A stretch of DNA of 64,000 nt, taken from the NCBI GenBank assembly GCA_900541875.1, contig UQLF01000008.1, positions 28,907-92,906 of the forward strand, read 5' to 3'. The stretch is from an uncultured Collinsella sp. (lineage in GTDB: Bacteria > Actinomycetota > Coriobacteriia > Coriobacteriales > Coriobacteriaceae). The position numbers were made by a program, and so were the translations under genes. Of the stretch, positions 32,419 through 40,423 are shown one piece after another; positions within the stretch are counted from its first letter, which is position 1, and each line of letters begins with the position of its first letter. The notes under the pieces were generated by a model. It saw only the letters and a program-made list of their open reading frames with translations. It was not told the DNA's origin and did not search any database.

Positions 32419-32609
32419 GTGACCACGCGTGAGAACGCCCCTACCCCGGCGAGCAGTACATCCTCTCGGTCGACCGCTATCAGATCGAGGTCATGGACCA
32501 TCTAGACGAACTTCCCGCCACAGGCGCTGTCATCTTCTGCACCTTCCCCAAGGTGCGCGATGGCGTCGGATACCCTGCGCGTGTTTTTGCGATCTGTCCC
32601 GCGGCATAA
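32419..32609 (+). pseudogene. Remnant of a cyclase family (KynB-like) gene
   Basis: A perfect ribosome site (AAGGAGG, 32407-32413) and GTG start at 32419 lead into seven codons, after which the frame is broken. From 32442 another frame reads YPGEQYILSVDRYQIEVMD...LPATGAVIFCTFPK, VGYPARVFAICP and stops at 32609. That is the C-terminus of metal-dependent cyclase/formamidase proteins (normally about 210 residues). One missing or extra base in the C-run at 32438-32441 would join the two pieces. The N-terminal two-thirds and its metal ligands are gone. Confidence 0.65.
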
Positions 32610-32687
32610 GCGCACAGTGCAATAGTTTCTTTTTCATAACAGCAGCCCCACGCGCTTACCAAACGCCCCGGCGACATACAATCCATC

Positions 32688-32714
32688 AGGCGCCCCTTAC
32701 GCGGGCGCCTTTTA
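32688..32714 (+). terminator. Terminator just ahead of ketopantoate reductase-like gene
   Basis: AGGCGCCC-loop-GGGCGCCT followed by TTTATAT. The next gene's ribosome site starts only 4 bases later, so this may act as an attenuator rather than a simple end of the broken cyclase transcript. Confidence 0.7.
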
Positions 32715-32732
32715 TATGGGGAGATGATTCGC

Positions 32733-33647
32733 ATGCAGATCAACAAGGTCGCCTTTATCGGCAAGGGCGGCGTCGGCCTGCTCTACGGCAGCATGATTGC
32801 CAGGGCGCTCGGCAACGACGCCGTCGAATACGTTATGGACGACGCCCGTTTCGAGCGTCACGCAGGCGACGCCCTTACGGTCAACGGCAAGCCCTGTGCG
32901 CTCAAGTCCGTCCGCGCCAGCGAGGCAACGCCCGCCGATCTGGTCATTCTCACGGTCAAGACGACTGGACTCAACCAAGCACTCAAGACTATGGAGCGCG
33001 TCGTGGGACCCAATACGCTCATCGCCTCGCTGTGTAACGGCATTACGAGCGAGCAGAAGATTGCCGAGCGCTTTGGCTGGGATCATACCGTTCTTGGTAT
33101 TTGCCAGGGCATGGACGCCGTGTTCCTCAACGGAGAGCTCACCTTTACCAATGCGGGCGAAATCCGCTTTGGCGCGGCGGCCGGCACCGAGCTCGCAACC
33201 GTCACCGCCATCGACGAGCTCTACACGCGCTGCGGCATCGCCCATACCGTCGAGAGCGACGTTGCGCACCGCATGTGGGCCAAACTCATGCTCAACGACG
33301 GCATCAACCAGACGTGCATGGCCTACGGCGGGACCTACGGAAGCGCCACGGAGCCGGGCTCCGAGCAGCGTCGCTGCTTTGTTTCTGCCATGCGCGAAAC
33401 GCTTGCGGTCGCCAACGCCGAGGGCATTGAGCTGACCGAGGCAGACCTGACGCAGATGGTGCACCTCATCGAGGGAATCGACCCCACCGGTATGCCCTCG
33501 ATGGCGCAGGACCGCATCGCGCAACGAAAAACCGAAGTCGAGGAGTTCGCGGGCACCATTTGCCGCCTGGCCGTCAAACACGATATCCAAGTGCCGCAAA
33601 ACGATTGGCTCTACCAGAGGATTCGCGAAATAGAAAGCAGCTGGTAG
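32733..33647 (+). CDS. Ketopantoate reductase family protein (PanE/ApbA)
   Basis: 304 residues. N-terminal NADPH-binding motif (KVAFIGKGGVGLLYGSMIA), the mid-segment LVILTVKTTGLNQAL, and the C-terminal all-alpha domain with KLMLNDGINQTCMA where the catalytic lysine sits (WAKLMLN). Members reduce 2-dehydropantoate to pantoate for CoA or act on other 2-keto acids; no pan genes are adjacent so the exact substrate is open. ATG at 32733 with GGGGAG 9 bases upstream. Confidence 0.8.
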   Translation: MQINKVAFIGKGGVGLLYGSMIARALGNDAVEYVMDDARFERHAGDALTVNGKPCALKSVRASEATPADLVILTVKTTGLNQALKTMERVVGPNTLIASLCNGITSEQKIAERFGWDHTVLGICQGMDAVFLNGELTFTNAGEIRFGAAAGTELATVTAIDELYTRCGIAHTVESDVAHRMWAKLMLNDGINQTCMAYGGTYGSATEPGSEQRRCFVSAMRETLAVANAEGIELTEADLTQMVHLIEGIDPTGMPSMAQDRIAQRKTEVEEFAGTICRLAVKHDIQVPQNDWLYQRIREIESSW

Positions 33648-33682
33648 TGCTCGGCACACTGCAGCCAACAAACCCAATGGCA

Positions 33683-33718
33683 AAGCCGCCGCAAGGGGCA
33701 CTCCCCTCGCGGCGGCTT
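33683..33718 (+). terminator. Terminator after ketopantoate reductase-like gene
   Basis: AAGCCGCCGC and GCGGCGGCTT form a perfect 10-bp stem followed by CCTTCTTCAT. Confidence 0.65.
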
Positions 33719-33756
33719 CCTTCTTCATCTTTGGCCAAAAATCGGCTTCACAACGG

Positions 33757-33963
33757 TTAGATCCGCGACTCCGACGCCTGGTCCTCATCGTCGCGACAAA
33801 GGACTACACCCGCACTTCCCAGCAGTGCGGCCGCGACCAACGCACTGACCACGATAGAGGCAGCCCCACAAGACCCCTGCATGCCCGCAACGAGCGCGGC
33901 CGTAGGACCAAGGCAGCCAAGCACCAATGCGACGGCGGCAATGGCAATATCTCGAGCGTTCAC
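33757..33963 (-). CDS. Small two-helix membrane protein
   Basis: 68 residues: two hydrophobic stretches (DIAIAAVALVLGCLGPTAALVAGM and ASIVVSALVAAALLGSAGVVL) and a short acidic tail (RDDEDQASESRI). It starts at GTG 33963; GGAGG lies 11 bases upstream, which is long. No family recognised. The 186 bases upstream to the next gene hold only a terminator-like stem. Confidence 0.5.
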   Translation of the reverse strand: MNARDIAIAAVALVLGCLGPTAALVAGMQGSCGAASIVVSALVAAALLGSAGVVLCRDDEDQASESRI

Positions 33964-34080
33964 AAGACCACTTCCTCCACGAGAAAGACCTTATTTCTCA
34001 TGAACTAGTGTGCCCCGCGCCCATATGCGCGACGTACCGTCACGGTAAGGGCTCTGTTAGCTCAAACGCATACATAGAAC

Positions 34081-34120
34081 GGGCGTCCTTACGTTGCCCT
34101 AAAGCTCGGTAAAGACGCCC
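34081..34120 (-). terminator. Hairpin after secreted protein gene
   Basis: GGGCGTCCTTAC pairs with GTAAAGACGCCC with one mismatch, 30 bases beyond the stop of the gene at 34150. Confidence 0.5.
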
Positions 34121-34149
34121 ATCCGCCAAATATCCGTGATGCAGAAAAA

Positions 34150-34926
34150 TTACCAGCCAGTGTAGTAGTCGGTGGTTCCGGCTGCGCAGCCGGAGTCATA
34201 GACCTTGCACTCGCCCTTGGAACCGGTAAACGTGGAGCCCTGAGCTTTATCACCCGCGGCCACGACGTAGTAGCCATCGGAATCGCGCCAAAAGCCCTCG
34301 GAATCCTGCGTCCATTCGCCCGTGCGGTGGTGATACAACACGTTGCTGCTGTAATAAGTCTCGCGGCGGCCGTTATAGTTATTGACGCCGCTCGAGCGCG
34401 TCAGGCCCGAGCCGTTCGCGTAATACGCAGCGGACGTGTAAGACGAGCCGGAGCCGGCGTTGTAATACGAAGTCTGAACGGCCTCAGCGGCCTCGGCTTC
34501 GGCTGCGGCAGCCTCGAGCGCCTCGCGCTTGGCATCCTCAAGCGTGGAGCGAAGCTCGTCGAGCTCGGTCGACTTGGCGTCGACCTCCCCCATCGTCAAC
34601 AGGCTACCCGCACCGTCGATGCAGCCCTGCAACACAGCGCGCTCGTCATCGGTAGCATAGTCGCCATACATATTCATAATGATCTGAGCGCGCATCTCCA
34701 GGGAATCGCGCTTTGCCCCCATCGAGGCGTTCCACTCCTGCATAGAGCCATAACCGTCGCCGCGGTAGTCGACGGGCTGCACCAGCGTCGCCTCGGACGG
34801 CGTAGATCCAACCGTATCGGATAGTGTTGCCGCGTGGGCATCAGTTGCGCCGGCGCCCGCCAAAAGTGCCACGGTCAGAGCGGCGGAAAGGGCGGCGGCT
34901 TTCGGTTTTCGTGAATCGATCCTCAT
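34150..34926 (-). CDS. Secreted protein with coiled coil and barrel-like C-terminal domain
   Basis: 258 residues. Signal peptide (RKPKAAALSAALTVALLAGAGA, cleavage near AHA-AT), a helical region with an Ala/Glu-rich coiled coil (EDAKREALEAAAAEAEAAEA), a Ser/Tyr/Gly-rich linker and a C-terminal domain. The C-terminus, with FWRDSDGYYVVAAGD, KGECKVYDSGC and TDYYTGW, resembles the double-psi barrel ends of secreted cell-wall proteins (pattern KVYDSGC..GT.D.Y..W). Catalysis is not evident. It has a strong terminator but no partner gene. Role probably at the cell wall. Confidence 0.7.
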   Translation of the reverse strand: MRIDSRKPKAAALSAALTVALLAGAGATDAHAATLSDTVGSTPSEATLVQPVDYRGDGYGSMQEWNASMGAKRDSLEMRAQIIMNMYGDYATDDERAVLQGCIDGAGSLLTMGEVDAKSTELDELRSTLEDAKREALEAAAAEAEAAEAVQTSYYNAGSGSSYTSAAYYANGSGLTRSSGVNNYNGRRETYYSSNVLYHHRTGEWTQDSEGFWRDSDGYYVVAAGDKAQGSTFTGSKGECKVYDSGCAAGTTDYYTGW

Positions 34927-35142
34927 GTAGCTGGAAACCTCCGTAGTGCGTTTTTTGCTGCGTTTGAGCTGCGTGTGATTCGATCGCGCTGCATAGTACC
35001 CCGAGCAAATCGCGACCTGCGGTTTTACTCAAAAGGCGCACGTCAATTGCGTAAAACTCACATCCTCTCAACAGGAGTTTTCCACATCTCGATTGCATAA
35101 AGCATGCCAAAAACCCTGTAACAGCGCCCTTCCTATGCAAAA

Positions 35143-35179
35143 AAGGCGCCTGTGCAACCATTGTTCGCACAGGCGCCTT
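35143..35179 (-). terminator. Terminator of metY
   Basis: AAGGCGCCTGTGC and GCACAGGCGCCTT form a 13-bp stem followed on the minus strand by TTTTTT. The rest of 34927-35239 shows no gene; an outer TGCATAAA/TTTTATGCA pairing encloses the stem. Confidence 0.85.
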
Positions 35180-35239
35180 GAGCAGGCATTTTATGCAGTT
35201 ATACCTATCGAGTCGCAAGGGGTCCTTGCACAAGTCGCC

Positions 35240-36550
35240 TTACTCGTCCAGCGCGGCGAAGGCCTGCTTCAGATCCCAAATGATGTCCTCGGCGTTCTCG
35301 GTACCGATGGAAAGACGAATCGTGGAGGGCGTGATGTTCTGCTCAGCGAGCTCCTCGGCAGAGAGCTGGGAGTGCGTGGTGGTAGCCGGGTGCACGACGA
35401 GCGACTTGACGTCGGCCACGTTGGCGAGCAGCGAGAACACCTGCAGATGATCGATGAACTTCCAAGCTGCCTCCTGGCCACCCTTAATCTCAAAGGTAAA
35501 GATCGAGGCACCGCCGTTGGGGAAATACTGCTTGTAAAGCTCATGGTCGGGGTGCTCGGGCAGGCTCGGGTGGTTCACCTTGGCGACGTGGCTGTCACCA
35601 GTCAGGAACTCAACGACCTTCTTGGTGTTCTCGACATGACGGTCAACGCGCAACGACAGAGTCTCGGTGCCCAGGAGCAGGACCCAGGCGTTGAACGGGC
35701 TGATGCAGGCGCCCTCGTCACGCAGCAGGATAGCGCGGACATAGGTCGCGAAGGCGGCGGGACCGGCAGCCTCGGCAAACGAAACACCGTGGTAGGAGGG
35801 GTTGGGCTCAGCGATCTGGGCGTACTTTCCGCTCGCCTTCCAATCGAAGTTACCGCCGTCGACAATCACACCGCCCAGCGAGGTACCGTGGCCGCCGATG
35901 AACTTGGTTGCGGAGTGGACGACGATGTTGGCACCATGCTCCAGCGGACGGAACAGATACGGGGTGCCGAAGGTGTTGTCGACGACAACCGGCAGACCGT
36001 GCTTCTTGGCGATCTCGGAGATGGCGTCGATGTTGGGGATGTCGGAGTTGGGGTTGCCGAGCGTCTCGAGATAAATGACCGTGGTGTTGTCCTTGATGGC
36101 ACCCTCGACCTCTTCCAGGTTATGGGCATCGACAAACGTGGTCTCGACGCCAAACTGGGAGAGCGTATGCTCCAGCAGGTTGTAGGAGCCACCGTAAATG
36201 GTCTTCTGAGCCACCACGTGGTCGCCGGCCTGGGCAAGAGCCTGCAGGGTATAGGTGATGGCAGCAGCGCCAGAGGCGACGGCAAGACCTGCCACGCCAC
36301 CCTCGAGTGCGGCGATACGGTCCTCGAAGACGCCCTGGGTGGAGTTGGTCAGACGGCCGTAGATGTTACCGGCGTCGGCAAGACCAAAGCGGTCGGCGGC
36401 GTGCTGGGAGTTGCGGAACACATAACTCGTGGTCTGGTAGATAGGCACGGCACGGGAGTCGGATGCAGGGTCGGCGCCCTCCTGGCCAACGTGCAACTGC
36501 AGGGTATCGAAACCAAAGGTGTGCTCGGGATTGTTGATGAACTGGCTCAT
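35240..36550 (-). CDS. metY: O-acetylhomoserine sulfhydrylase (MetY)
   Basis: 436 residues, Cys/Met metabolism PLP family. FGFDTLQLHVGQEGADPASDSRAVPIYQTTSY at the start (first 20 shown by FGFDTLQLHVGQ and AVPIYQTTSY), the PLP lysine in VHSATKFIGGHGTS, and VVDNTFGTPYLFRPLEHGA are diagnostic of O-acetylhomoserine aminocarboxypropyltransferase. It makes homocysteine from O-acetylhomoserine and sulfide. A short leader peptide gene with a stem-loop lies upstream, and a LysR gene is divergent. Confidence 0.93.
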   Translation of the reverse strand: MSQFINNPEHTFGFDTLQLHVGQEGADPASDSRAVPIYQTTSYVFRNSQHAADRFGLADAGNIYGRLTNSTQGVFEDRIAALEGGVAGLAVASGAAAITYTLQALAQAGDHVVAQKTIYGGSYNLLEHTLSQFGVETTFVDAHNLEEVEGAIKDNTTVIYLETLGNPNSDIPNIDAISEIAKKHGLPVVVDNTFGTPYLFRPLEHGANIVVHSATKFIGGHGTSLGGVIVDGGNFDWKASGKYAQIAEPNPSYHGVSFAEAAGPAAFATYVRAILLRDEGACISPFNAWVLLLGTETLSLRVDRHVENTKKVVEFLTGDSHVAKVNHPSLPEHPDHELYKQYFPNGGASIFTFEIKGGQEAAWKFIDHLQVFSLLANVADVKSLVVHPATTTHSQLSAEELAEQNITPSTIRLSIGTENAEDIIWDLKQAFAALDE

Positions 36551-36605
36551 GATGATCTCCTTGATCGAACAAAAGTAAATAAATTAGAGAGAAGTAAGTC
36601 GCTGT

Positions 36606-36637
36606 CTCCTGATCACGCCAACGGGCGCAAACAGGAG
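36606..36637 (-). promoter_or_regulatory. Stem-loop at end of metY leader peptide
   Basis: CTCCTG (36606-36611) pairs with CAGGAG (36632-36637), with an inner CGCC/GGCG stem. It spans the stop codon of the 17-residue leader peptide and is followed on the minus strand by a T-rich stretch before the metY ribosome site, a layout that fits translation-coupled attenuation. Confidence 0.45.
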
Positions 36638-36666
36638 CCCGGCATTCGTCTTGGCAAGCAATTCAT
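36613..36666 (-). CDS. 17-residue leader peptide upstream of metY
   Basis: Short frame beginning MNCLPRRMPGSCLRPLA with a perfect ribosome site (AGGAGG at 36674-36679, 7 bases before ATG 36666), stronger than that of metY itself. It contains two cysteines and two methionines and ends inside a stem-loop 60 bases upstream of metY. A sulfur amino acid-sensing leader peptide is the best explanation; it was too short for standard gene finding. Confidence 0.5.
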   Translation of the reverse strand: MNCLPRRMPGSCLRPLA

Positions 36667-36783
36667 ATGCGGGCCTCCTTTCGCATCCCGGTTCCGTGGT
36701 TGGCTTAATTACCTACCGCCTTTGTGTGTTTTGAATAGTACGGGCATTGCTTCGCTCGGTCAATCACTTAAAAGCGCTAACCT

Positions 36784-36804
36784 GTTATCGGTTTTTTAGA
36801 TAAC
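36784..36804. promoter_or_regulatory. LysR-type binding site in metY-lysR divergent region
   Basis: GTTATC-N9-GATAAC is a perfect dyad with a T-N11-A core, directly upstream of the LysR gene and between it and the divergent metY leader. Confidence 0.5.
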
Positions 36805-36824
36805 AATCGAAAGGACGGATGCCG

Positions 36825-37727
36825 ATGACCCTCCAGCAGCTTCGCTTTTTGATCGCCGTGGCAGAGTCCGGTTCGATCAACGCCGCAGCTCAGCGCCTCT
36901 ATACCGCACAGTCCAATATCTCCAACGCCGTCAAAAGCCTGGAACAGGAACTCCATATCGAAATCTTTACGCGCTCTAGCCGCGGTGTTGCACTCACCAA
37001 CGACGGCACCGAGCTTTTGGGTTATGCACGCCAGGTCGTAGAGCAGGCCGACATGCTCGAGGCCCGCTACGAGGACGGCGGTACACCTCGGGCCCGCCTT
37101 GCCATCTCGGCCCAACACTACGCGTTTTCGGTCGAGGCCTTTGTCAACGTAGTCGAGCGCTGCCGCGACAGCAAGTTCGAGTTCATCATGCGCGAGACCA
37201 CCACATCGCAGATCATTGATGACGTCCGTGCGTTTCGCAGCGATATCGGCATCCTCTATCTGGACGACTTTAACGCCCGCGTTCTGCAGAAGGCTTTTGC
37301 CGATGCCCGCGCAAGCTTCCACCCCCTATTCGACGCGACGGTCCACGTCTTCATTAGCGAGCGCCACCCGCTCGCCCGCCGCCCTCAGCTGTCCCTTGCC
37401 GACCTCACGCCCTATACGCGCTACAGCTTTGAGCAGGGAACCTCAAACTCCTTCTATTACGCCGAGGAACCTTTTAGCTATATCCCTTGCGACCGCAACA
37501 TACGAATCTCGGACCGCGGAACACTTACTAACTTACTTATCACGTCGAACGGTTACACCCTGTCGACCGGCGTCCTCTCCAATGAAATGCAATGGGGTAT
37601 GGCATCGATCCCGTTAGCAGACGCCCCAACGATGCACGTAGGCTATATCATGCACGACGAGCGCAAGCCCTCTCCCCTCTTGCAGCAATACCTCGATGAG
37701 CTCAACCGCATCATCCATGCCAACTAA
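36825..37727 (+). CDS. LysR family transcriptional regulator
   Basis: 300 residues. N-terminal winged helix (LQQLRFLIAVAESGSINAAA, then QRLYTAQSNISNAVKSLEQE) and the periplasmic-binding-like effector domain. The divergent metY gene and the dyad between them suggest it controls sulfur amino acid synthesis, like CysB/YtlI-type regulators; this is inference. ATG at 36825 has AAAGGA 9 bases upstream; ATG 36819 is equally possible. Confidence 0.85.
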   Translation: MTLQQLRFLIAVAESGSINAAAQRLYTAQSNISNAVKSLEQELHIEIFTRSSRGVALTNDGTELLGYARQVVEQADMLEARYEDGGTPRARLAISAQHYAFSVEAFVNVVERCRDSKFEFIMRETTTSQIIDDVRAFRSDIGILYLDDFNARVLQKAFADARASFHPLFDATVHVFISERHPLARRPQLSLADLTPYTRYSFEQGTSNSFYYAEEPFSYIPCDRNIRISDRGTLTNLLITSNGYTLSTGVLSNEMQWGMASIPLADAPTMHVGYIMHDERKPSPLLQQYLDELNRIIHAN

Positions 37728-37826
37728 CTGTCGGAAGACGGGGTAGAAATCATAGATTGCTAGCCCCCGGCGGGCATGGCGCTACAATGGTCACTCGCAC
37801 GAAACATACCCAACGAAAGGAACCAT

Positions 37827-38312
37827 GTGAAGGTCATCATCTATACCGACGGCTCGGCCCGATCAAATCCGGGACGCGGCGGCTACGGCGCCGTGCTCAA
37901 ATACACCAACCCCGCCGGCAAGACCTTCACCTCCGAGCTTTCGCGCGGTTACGCCAAGACCACCAACAACCGCATGGAGCTCATGGCGGTCATCGTGGCG
38001 CTCGAGGCACTCAACCGCCCCTGCGAGGTCGAGGTCCATTCCGATTCGCAGTACGTCGTCAACGCCTTCAACAAGCACTGGATTGACGGATGGAAAAAAC
38101 GCGGATGGAAAACCGCCAACAAGCAGCCCGTCAAGAACCGCGACCTGTGGGAGCGCCTGCTCGCCGCCAAGAGCAAGCACAAAGTGGAGTTCATCTGGGT
38201 TAAGGGTCACGCCGGTCACGAGCTCAACGAGCGCTGCGATGAGCTCGCCACCACGGCGGCCGACGGCAGCAACCTCGATATCGACACCGGCTTCAACGAG
38301 AGCGACCTGTAA
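37827..38312 (+). CDS. rnhA: Ribonuclease HI
   Basis: 161 residues. Catalytic carboxylates lie in IYTDGSARSNPG, NNRMELMAV, VHSDSQYVV and GHELNERCDELA (D-E-D-D). It cuts the RNA strand in RNA-DNA hybrids. GTG at 37827 with AAAGGAA 4 bases upstream is the start; the in-register ATG overlapping it would stop at once. Length and order match typical bacterial RNase HI. Confidence 0.93.
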   Translation: MKVIIYTDGSARSNPGRGGYGAVLKYTNPAGKTFTSELSRGYAKTTNNRMELMAVIVALEALNRPCEVEVHSDSQYVVNAFNKHWIDGWKKRGWKTANKQPVKNRDLWERLLAAKSKHKVEFIWVKGHAGHELNERCDELATTAADGSNLDIDTGFNESDL

Positions 38313-38385
38313 TAGCGTTTTCGCGCAGCTTTATATCCCCACGCGCTACACTCATCCTGTAGACCAAACAACGCAAGGGGGACGT

Positions 38386-39492
38386 ATGCTGCGCATCGCG
38401 ACCATCGGCACATCCATGATTACCGACGACTTTATCCAGGTCGTCAACGCCAACGACCAAGCCGCGTTTGTGGGCACGCTCTCGCGCAATGCAGATCGCG
38501 GTGCTGCCTTTACCGCCGAGCGCGGCGGCGAGCGTAACTTCACCGCACTTGACGAGCTTGCGTCCGCCGACGACGTCGACGCCGTCTACATCGGCAGCCC
38601 CAATGCGCTCCACTACGAGCAGGCGCTCGCCTGTATCGCCGGCGGCAAGCACGTTATCGTCGAAAAGCCTTTTTGTGCCACCGAGGCACAGGCGTTCGAG
38701 GTCTTTCGCGCAGCCGAGGCGGCGGGCGTCGTAGCCCTCGAGGCCATGCGCCCGCTCCATGACCCCGCTTTCCACGCCATCGAGGACGCCCTGGGTGAGA
38801 TTGCCCCCATCCGCCGCGCCTCATTGCGCTTTGGCAAGTATTCCTCGCGCTACAACGAGATTCTCGCGGGACGCGCCACCAATATCTTCGACTGCAATAT
38901 GGCCTCGGGTTCCCTCATGGACATTGGTGTCTACACCGTTGAGCCCATGGTCGAGATCTTCGGCATGCCCTCCGGCCTTACGAGCATGGCTACTCTGCTC
39001 GACCCCACCACGCAAGAGCTCACCCATGGCCCCATCGATGGCTGCGGTTCCATCCTCGCCAGCTACGGCGGTGGCCGTATCTCCGTCGAGCTCGCGCACT
39101 CCAAAATTACGAATGACCTACTGCCCTCGCAGATCGAAGGCGAGCGTGGCACTATCCAGATTGACCATCTGCCCACGCCCCGCAACGTCCGCATCGACTA
39201 TCGCGGCGACGTCGTACGCGGCTCGGCGACCGAGGCGCCGCGCGAACAGAGCGACAACGGCCGCGTGCTCGACCTGCCCAAATCGAGCAACACCATGGAA
39301 TACGAACTCGCAGACTTTATCACCGCCATCGGCGGCATCGATAACGTCAAGGAAGAGATTTGGGAGACCCCGGCGGGACGTCACGAGCTTGGCCACTACC
39401 GCGATGTCACGCTCGTCTCACTGCGCATCATGGATGCCGTGCGTCAGCAGGCGGGTATCGCCTTCCCCGCTGACTCTAACAAGCAGGCATAG
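38386..39492 (+). CDS. Gfo/Idh/MocA family oxidoreductase
   Basis: 368 residues. Rossmann motif RIATIGTSMITDDFI and the catalytic lysine motif HVIVEKPFCATEAQA. The C-terminal domain includes FGKYSSRYNEILAGRATNIFDCNMASGSLMDIG where the conserved GGG..D.G helix should be; here it reads ASGSLMDIG. It uses NAD(P) on an unknown sugar-like substrate. AAGGGGG precedes ATG 38386. The acylphosphatase gene follows after 2 bases, so the two are cotranscribed. Confidence 0.85.
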   Translation: MLRIATIGTSMITDDFIQVVNANDQAAFVGTLSRNADRGAAFTAERGGERNFTALDELASADDVDAVYIGSPNALHYEQALACIAGGKHVIVEKPFCATEAQAFEVFRAAEAAGVVALEAMRPLHDPAFHAIEDALGEIAPIRRASLRFGKYSSRYNEILAGRATNIFDCNMASGSLMDIGVYTVEPMVEIFGMPSGLTSMATLLDPTTQELTHGPIDGCGSILASYGGGRISVELAHSKITNDLLPSQIEGERGTIQIDHLPTPRNVRIDYRGDVVRGSATEAPREQSDNGRVLDLPKSSNTMEYELADFITAIGGIDNVKEEIWETPAGRHELGHYRDVTLVSLRIMDAVRQQAGIAFPADSNKQA

Positions 39493-39494
39493 CG

Positions 39495-39905
39495 ATGGGT
39501 TTTTTCGACAAGCTTTTCTCGGGCGTCACCGGCGGCAGCCGCGAACCCCAAAAGCCCTCTGGCGTCGAGCTTGAGCTGCGCCGTAGGCTCACCGTGCTCG
39601 CAAGCGACGAGGCCACTCAAGACGCCCCGCAGCGCTATTTCCTGCGGTGGGAGGGACAGGTCCAGGGCGTCGGTTTCCGCTTCACCAACACCAACCTCGC
39701 GCAGGCACGCGCACTCACCGGCTGGGTGCGTAACATGGAAGACGGCTCAGTCGAGATGGAGATACAGGGAGCTCCGGCAAGCATCCTATCTCATCTCGAG
39801 GCGCTTCATGCCTCCTACGAGCGCATGGGAACGCGTTTTCGCCTCGTAGACGCCCAGGTCCGAACCCCACTTGCCAATGAAGACGGTTTCAGTCCTCATT
39901 ATTAG
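39495..39905 (+). CDS. Acylphosphatase with N-terminal extension
   Basis: 136 residues. The last 90 match acylphosphatase: WEGQVQGVGFRF with the phosphate-loop arginine and TGWVRNMEDGSVEMEIQG with the catalytic asparagine. Ahead of it are about 45 residues beginning MGFFDKLFSG that are not part of the fold and may be an amphipathic targeting helix. It hydrolyses acyl phosphates such as acetyl or carbamoyl phosphate. Confidence 0.85.
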   Translation: MGFFDKLFSGVTGGSREPQKPSGVELELRRRLTVLASDEATQDAPQRYFLRWEGQVQGVGFRFTNTNLAQARALTGWVRNMEDGSVEMEIQGAPASILSHLEALHASYERMGTRFRLVDAQVRTPLANEDGFSPHY

Positions 39906-39966
39906 TATTGTGTGCTAAATACGGTATCATTTACCTACGACCGTTAATAGAAAAGAGGCGAGGCGC

Positions 39967-40347
39967 ATGGCGGTGCAAAGAAGGAATACCAGGCAGCGAA
40001 AGCTGGTTCTTGACGCCGTGCGCCAAAGCTATAACCATCCCACCGCCGACGAAATCTACAACGTCGTGCGGACGCAGGATGACAAAATCAGCCGCGGTAC
40101 GGTCTACCGCAATCTCAATCTCTTGGCCGACGCCGGCGAGATCCTCTCCATCAAGACGCCGGGCGGCAGCCGCTTCGATCGAACGATCGAGCCGCATGCG
40201 CATATCATCTGCACCTCGTGCAGCCGCGTCATCGACGTACCGCTCCCCTTCGATGCCCAGCTCGACGCCAAGGCGTCCGAGCAAATCGGCTGGCACGTCA
40301 CGTCGCACTACACCATCTTCGAGGGTCTCTGCCCCGACTGCCGGTAG
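39967..40347 (+). CDS. Fur family regulator (PerR-like)
   Basis: 126 residues. The DNA-binding part has NTRQRKLVLDAVRQSYNHPTADEIY and ISRGTVYRNLNLLADAGEI; the dimerisation part keeps two CxxC zinc motifs (CTSC and CPDC). The HAHIICTSC segment is typical of PerR/Fur. Conserved histidine and aspartate ligands are present (FDRTIEPHAHI). Which metal it senses cannot be decided. It follows the acylphosphatase gene by 61 bases. Confidence 0.85.
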   Translation: MAVQRRNTRQRKLVLDAVRQSYNHPTADEIYNVVRTQDDKISRGTVYRNLNLLADAGEILSIKTPGGSRFDRTIEPHAHIICTSCSRVIDVPLPFDAQLDAKASEQIGWHVTSHYTIFEGLCPDCR

Positions 40348-40421
40348 ATGTTTGGGACATGCCTTAAATCCACCTTTCCGCACTTTGCAGCAAAAAGTAG
40401 ATTTCTAGACACGTCCCAGAT
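40348..40421. repeat. Imperfect inverted repeat between convergent genes
   Basis: TGGGACATGCCTTAAATCCAC at the left is mirrored with several mismatches by the right end (GTAGATTTCTAGACACGTCCCA). It fills the gap between the Fur-type gene and a convergent HAD gene and probably ends transcription of both. Confidence 0.5.
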
Positions 40422-40423
40422 AT

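Noticed and set aside
33964..34149. Possible tRNA or small RNA in the gap
   Set aside because: No cloverleaf could be formed; only a terminator stem at 34081-34120 is present.
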